DNA of 9,540 nucleotides from positions 1 through 9,540 of the forward strand of contig CAKUDW010000057.1 of NCBI GenBank assembly GCA_934645275.1, written 5' to 3'. Within the stretch, counting starts at the first letter, position 1, and each line of letters begins with the position of its first letter. The position numbers and the translations under genes were made by a program. Below the pieces are notes generated by a model. The model saw nothing but the letters and a program-made list of their open reading frames with translations, ran no database searches and was not told the DNA's origin. This DNA comes from an uncultured Clostridia bacterium (lineage in GTDB: Bacteria; Bacillota_A; Clostridia; Christensenellales; Aristaeellaceae). Positions 6,180 through 9,540 of this stretch are shown here, piece after piece.

Positions 6180-7475
6180 TCATCCTCTCTTCAGCTTGCG
6201 GTTCTTGTTGATGACGTCAAGGCCGAAGGCAAACATGATTACGAAGCCCTTTATCATCATCTGCGGATAGGTAGAATAGCCCAGCAGGTTCATCGAATTG
6301 GTAATGATGCCGATAATCAGCACGCCCAGCATGGTATTGATGAAGCTGCCACTGCCGCCCTTCATGGAAACGCCGCCCACCACGCACATGGCGATGGCGC
6401 TCATTTCATAATCGGTACCCGCGGTGGGATTGGCCGTCATCACGCGCGAGGTTTGCAGAACGCCCGCAATGCCGTTGATGCCGCCGCAAATCAGAAACGC
6501 CAGCAGAATGTACAGCCGTACATTAATGCCGCTGAGTTGTGCGGCCTTCGGATTGGAACCCACGAACATCAGATTCCGTCCAAAGCGCGTGTAATTGAGT
6601 ACCAGCTGACACACGATCACGATAGCAAAGAATATGTAGGCCGGATTGGTGCCCGCGCCCACTTTCTGGAATATGCCGAGCCCGCGTGCCTGCAAATCGG
6701 CAGCCTCCAACGTGATATATGTGCCGCCCTGCACCAGCAGCGCCAGCGCGGCCACGGCCGTCTGCCCGCCATAGGTCACAATGAAAGATTCGCCCATGCG
6801 CCCGTTGATACCGGCCATTACGCCGCCGGTAAAGCTGCCGCACAGGCAGCCGAGCAGTACCGGCCCCGCGAAGCACAGCAACAGGCTGCTGGTGCCGCGC
6901 AGCAGCGACGCGCACACAATGCCGACCAGCGAGAGGATCGATCCGATGGTCAGGTCGATATTGCCCGTGAGCAGCACAAAGGTGATGCCGCAGGCCATCA
7001 CGCCCCAGATGGCGATCTGGTTAAGCACATTCTGGAAATTGGCCAGCGTAAAGAATCTCGGAAAGGCGAAGGACATTACAATCATCAGCAGCAATATCAG
7101 CGCGAACATCATGTAGTCGCCCATGTAGTCCAGCAGATCCTCACAGAAAGCGCGGCTGAACAGAATTTTTCCCAGCGGCGTAGCGTCGGTCTGCGGATAG
7201 CGCCGGTTGACGATCACGCGGCGGCAGATGTGCAGCGCAATGCCAACGAGCACCAGCAGCAGGCCCACAATGAACATGGGCCAGAACAGGCGATAGCAGA
7301 AGTCCAGATATTTCTGATAGCCGGTAGCCGTACCCGCCTCGAGCGCTTCGAGCATGGCCTTGAGCACTTTGGATTTTTGCGCAAGATAGTTTGCGCGGCC
7401 ATAGATGCCGATAAAGAGTATCAGCACGCCGGCAATCAGCGTAACAACGGAAATACTCCTGAGCTTTTTCTTCAT
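6180..7475 (-). CDS. CUT2-type sugar ABC importer, permease subunit 1 with N-terminal membrane extension
   Basis: The 431-residue protein carries an RbsC-like permease from about residue 115 to the end, with landmarks TGNIDLTIGS (170-179), YTRFGRNLMFVGSNPKAAQLSGINV spread over 295-319 (ATPase-contact loop) and VVGGVSMKGGSGS (365-377). It is about 110 residues longer than the usual 320. The extra N-terminal part has two membrane segments (about 8-25 and 67-83) separated by about 40 mostly helical, charged residues (LAQKSKVLKAMLEALEAG, 31-48), then a basic linker (about 84-114). GGGAGGG at 7487-7493 sits eleven bases before the ATG at 7475 and next to the ATPase stop, so this long start is well supported. 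It likely pairs with permease 2; the two share motifs but differ clearly in sequence. Confidence 0.93.
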   Translation of the reverse strand: MKKKLRSISVVTLIAGVLILFIGIYGRANYLAQKSKVLKAMLEALEAGTATGYQKYLDFCYRLFWPMFIVGLLLVLVGIALHICRRVIVNRRYPQTDATPLGKILFSRAFCEDLLDYMGDYMMFALILLLMIVMSFAFPRFFTLANFQNVLNQIAIWGVMACGITFVLLTGNIDLTIGSILSLVGIVCASLLRGTSSLLLCFAGPVLLGCLCGSFTGGVMAGINGRMGESFIVTYGGQTAVAALALLVQGGTYITLEAADLQARGLGIFQKVGAGTNPAYIFFAIVIVCQLVLNYTRFGRNLMFVGSNPKAAQLSGINVRLYILLAFLICGGINGIAGVLQTSRVMTANPTAGTDYEMSAIAMCVVGGVSMKGGSGSFINTMLGVLIIGIITNSMNLLGYSTYPQMMIKGFVIMFAFGLDVINKNRKLKRG

Positions 7476-7494
7476 GTTTAATCACACCCTCCCA

Positions 7495-8988
7495 TCAGCC
7501 CAGCGCGAAGCGCATGATATCCTCGGGCTTCAGGCCCGCATGGTTGTCCACGCAGTTGCGAATCTCGCCTTCATACATGACGACGATGCGATCCGACAGC
7601 GCAAATATCTCGGGCAGCTCCGACGAAATCATGATGACCGCCTTGCCCCGACGCACCATTTCCAACATCAGCAGATAGATTTCATATTTGGCGCCGACGT
7701 CGATACCACGGGTAGGTTCATCCAGAATCAGGATGTCAGCGTCATTATAGAGCCACTTGGCCAACACAACCTTCTGCTGATTGCCGCCGGAGAGCTGCTC
7801 CACGCGCTGGTTCACATGGGGCGTTTTAATGTTCAGTTCCTTCACGAAGCGCTCCGCCGCCTGATTCTCCCGCGCGCGGCTGAGCAGCCCCAACCGATTG
7901 CAGGATTTTGAAAGGTTGGTAATGGTAATATTCTTCAACACGCTGAACTGTGTGGAAAGGCCCTCGTCCTTGCGGTCTTCAGGCACCAAACCGATGGAAT
8001 TGGCCTTAGCGACCATGGTGGAATGAATGGCCACCTTTTTGCCGTTTACAGTGAATTCGCCCTTTTCTATCTTGTCCGCGCCGAAAATTGCGTGCGCAAT
8101 TTCACTGCGGCCGGAGCCCACCAACCCTGCCAGACCCAGGATTTCACCCTTGTGCAGCGTCAGATTGATATCGCGCAGGAAGCCCGGCGTGAACAAATGT
8201 TTCACGTCCAGAATCTCCTCGCCGTAATTACCGAATTCGCGCTCCGGGAATTCGCCCTCCATGCTGCGGCCCACCATCTTTTCAATCAGCTCGGCCTTAT
8301 TGGTATCGGCCACATTGAGCGTGCAGATATAATGGCCGTCGCGCAGCACGGTGGCACGGTCGCAAATCTGGAACACTTCCTCAAGGCGGTGCGAAATGTA
8401 GATGATGGTTATGCCCTTCTCCTTCAAATTGCGGATAATATCAAACAGCTTGCGGATTTCCTCCGTCGTCAGTGGCGCGGTAGGTTCGTCCAGTACGATA
8501 ATTTTGGATTCGAGCATCAGTGCGCGGGCAATTTCAATCATCTGCTTTTCTGCGATGGACAAGTCGCCCACGATGCGGTCGGGGTCCATTTCAAAGTCGA
8601 TGCTCTTCATAAATGCCGTGAATTCGTCGCGCATTGCCCGCCAGCTCACCCGGCCAAAACCTTTCGTTTTCAGCCGCCCGAGAAACGCGTTCTCAGTGGT
8701 GGTGAGCGAAGGCACCAGGTTCAATTCCTGAAACACCAGCCCCACGCCGCCCCGCGCAGCTTCACGCGTATTGTGGAAGGCGACCTGCTTGCCGTCGAGC
8801 GTGATCGTGCCCTCATCAGCAATGTGAACGCCATTCAAAATCTTCATTAGCGTGGATTTGCCCGCGCCGTTTTCGCCCAGCAGCGCGTGTACCTCACCCT
8901 TGCGAACCTCGAAATCCACATGGTCGAGCGCCACGGTGCTGCCGAAGGCCTTGGTTATTCCCTTCATGGAAAGAATGTTGTCTTGCAT
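7495..8988 (-). CDS. CUT2-type sugar ABC importer, tandem ATP-binding subunit (RbsA/MglA-like)
   Basis: The 497-residue cytoplasmic protein contains two ABC domains, which power sugar import. Domain one has Walker A GENGAGKST (38-46), a degenerate signature LSIAEKQM (143-150), Walker B IIVLDEPTA (163-171) and the switch histidine H200 in ISHR. Domain two has a degenerate Walker A GLVGSGRSEI (288-297, arginine in place of lysine), an intact signature LSGGNQQK (399-406), Walker B ILILDEPTRGID (419-430) and serine where the switch histidine would be (ISSELPE). This split of one complete catalytic site per pair is normal for RbsA, MglA and XylG. I start at 8988 (MQDNILSMKGITKAFG), where domain one begins and where AAAGGAAAG lies upstream. 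A longer in-frame start at 9105 would add 39 residues encoded through intergenic hairpins and is rejected. Confidence 0.95.
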   Translation of the reverse strand: MQDNILSMKGITKAFGSTVALDHVDFEVRKGEVHALLGENGAGKSTLMKILNGVHIADEGTITLDGKQVAFHNTREAARGGVGLVFQELNLVPSLTTTENAFLGRLKTKGFGRVSWRAMRDEFTAFMKSIDFEMDPDRIVGDLSIAEKQMIEIARALMLESKIIVLDEPTAPLTTEEIRKLFDIIRNLKEKGITIIYISHRLEEVFQICDRATVLRDGHYICTLNVADTNKAELIEKMVGRSMEGEFPEREFGNYGEEILDVKHLFTPGFLRDINLTLHKGEILGLAGLVGSGRSEIAHAIFGADKIEKGEFTVNGKKVAIHSTMVAKANSIGLVPEDRKDEGLSTQFSVLKNITITNLSKSCNRLGLLSRARENQAAERFVKELNIKTPHVNQRVEQLSGGNQQKVVLAKWLYNDADILILDEPTRGIDVGAKYEIYLLMLEMVRRGKAVIMISSELPEIFALSDRIVVMYEGEIRNCVDNHAGLKPEDIMRFALG

Positions 8989-9021
8989 GGAAATCTTTCC
9001 TTTCGTGCGTCGGTTTGCCGC

Positions 9022-9038
9022 CTGCAACATGATTGCAG
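9022..9038. repeat. Small inverted repeat CTGCAA-CATGA-TTGCAG
   Basis: Six-base arms with a five-base loop lie directly beside the larger hairpin at 9039-9087 in the gap before the ATPase gene. Together they could fold as tandem stem-loops in the leader of the ATPase message. Seen in the sequence; function unknown. Confidence 0.4.
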
Positions 9039-9087
9039 TTGACAATCGGAAGCCGGCTTGCGGTGCCTGCCGGTTTTCCATTGTCAA
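9039..9087. repeat. Long interrupted hairpin between binding-protein and ATPase genes
   Basis: TTGACAAT (9039-9046) pairs with ATTGTCAA (9080-9087). Inside, GGAA (9048-9051) pairs with TTCC (9076-9079) and CCGGC (9053-9057) with GCCGG (9069-9073), closing an eleven-base loop. The pairing is broken only by one or two unpaired bases per side. In the message it would form a stable stem between the two cistrons, suited to protecting the upstream binding-protein transcript from 3' decay. No consensus promoter follows the TTGACA strings on either strand. Confidence 0.55.
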
Positions 9088-9105
9088 CGGCAAAATAAAC
9101 GGCAA

Positions 9106-9136
9106 AGGGGGAAACGGGGCAAGACCCGTTCCCCCT
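9106..9136 (-). terminator. Attenuator or leaky terminator after the binding-protein gene
   Basis: On the minus strand GGGGGAACGGG pairs with CCCGTTTCCCCC (one bulged base) around a six-base loop, 27 bases after the binding-protein stop codon. It is followed by TTTGCCGTTTATTTT, an interrupted U-rich stretch. A partial terminator here would let the binding protein be made in excess over the ATPase and permeases, the usual stoichiometry of such importers. Readthrough must occur if the downstream genes have no promoter of their own. Confidence 0.6.
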
Positions 9137-9163
9137 CCAATCTAAGCGTTCTGCAACTGCGAA

Positions 9164-9540
9164 TTACCAGCCGATGCCGTCGAATTCGTCCACGTTTTCG
9201 ATGGTCACCAGGGGCGCGCTGCACTTGTACCACTTGGCGTCGCCGGGCTTGAGAACGCCGTCCATGGCATCGATCACGGCCTGAACGCCCAGCTGGCCCT
9301 CTTCCTTCGCGGAATGGAGCACGTCGCCATAGTGATAGCCGCCGCGGATACCCGCCACGCCAGCCGCATTGCAGCCGGTGCCGACGGAGTAGATGCCGGA
9401 CTCGGCTTCATCGATGCCGGCGGCTTCCAGCGCCTGATGTACGCCCTGATAGATGCCGTCGTCATGGCACCAGATGAAATCGTAATCATCGCCGAAGCGC
9501 GTGATAACATCCTGCATCTGGCTCATGGCGATTGCGGTAT
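9164..9540 (-). CDS. Sugar-binding protein of the CUT2 importer (C-terminal part, runs off right edge)
   Basis: The last 125 codons of a gene entering from the right edge, ending with TAA at 9164-9166. The segment resembles the C-terminal half of periplasmic-binding-protein-like family members (ribose/galactose type): AMSQMQDVITRFGDDYDFIWCHDDGI matches the family pattern of a helix followed by a strand and the D/N-D-G substrate-contact motif, then QGVHQALEAAGI, a strand with GTGCNAAGVAGIRGG and the helix EEGQLGVQAVIDAMDG. The N-terminal lipoprotein or signal region lies outside the window, as do the promoter and start. An in-frame ATG at 9526 is internal, since the frame stays open and family-like upstream of it. 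It would capture the substrate outside the membrane and deliver it to the two permeases. Substrate unknown. Confidence 0.85.
   Translation of the reverse strand, partial: TAIAMSQMQDVITRFGDDYDFIWCHDDGIYQGVHQALEAAGIDEAESGIYSVGTGCNAAGVAGIRGGYHYGDVLHSAKEEGQLGVQAVIDAMDGVLKPGDAKWYKCSAPLVTIENVDEFDGIGW

Noticed and set aside
5163..7481. A 772-codon open frame on the plus strand opposite the permease genes
   Set aside because: Its product is dominated by histidine, glutamine and alanine without domains, and it lies antisense to two clear permease genes with good ribosome sites. It is a composition shadow of GC-rich coding DNA.
9039..9087. TTGACA strings on both strands as possible -35 elements for an ATPase promoter
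   Set aside because: No acceptable -10 element lies 16-18 bases downstream on either strand; the strings are better explained as arms of the hairpin.
8989..9105. A 39-residue N-terminal extension of the ATPase from an upstream in-frame ATG
   Set aside because: The extra residues are encoded by the intergenic hairpins and do not resemble any ABC domain; the family start and a ribosome site fit the ATG at 8988.

Overview
The window reads as a chromosomal segment from a GC-rich, low-redundancy Firmicutes relative, most likely a gut-type Clostridia lineage. This is an inference from gene content and style: strong AGGAGG-type ribosome binding sites, an XRE regulator with a helical-repeat tail, an OmpR/HisKA pair and a CUT2 sugar importer. 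It is not a taxonomic identification. Base and codon use look uniform throughout. I see no insertion sequence, integrase, tRNA, rRNA, CRISPR array or phage gene.

Left part (1-3834): two operons diverge from one regulatory gap (1739-1933). Leftwards, an XRE-family regulator overlaps by four bases the start of an ABC exporter subunit that runs off the left edge. Rightwards, an OmpR-type response regulator overlaps by four bases its sensor histidine kinase. The gap holds a convincing sigma-A-type promoter for the two-component genes, a weaker one for the XRE gene, and two inverted repeats that could be operators. The arrangement suggests a sensing and export module, but the signal and cargo cannot be read from the sequence.

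Middle (3835-3952): the two-component operon converges on the sugar operon. The gap holds a perfect 18-bp stem hairpin that can act as a terminator in both directions, and a second 12-bp stem hairpin next to the stop codon of the cupin gene.

Right part (3953-9540, all on the minus strand): a sugar uptake operon, in transcription order: the C-terminal part of a periplasmic-type substrate-binding protein (enters from the right edge), a double-domain CUT2 ATPase, two different membrane permeases and a phosphomannose-isomerase-like cupin protein. The binding protein is separated from the ATPase by a hairpin-rich gap that probably lowers downstream expression. The operon would import a monosaccharide or related polyol and isomerise or otherwise process it; the substrate is unknown.

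The most unusual points are a roughly 110-residue N-terminal extension with two extra membrane segments on the first permease, the PMI-like cupin coupled to a CUT2 importer with two distinct permeases, and the structured intergenic regions. I do not see a clearly new kind of system here; most of the window is ordinary transport and signalling.
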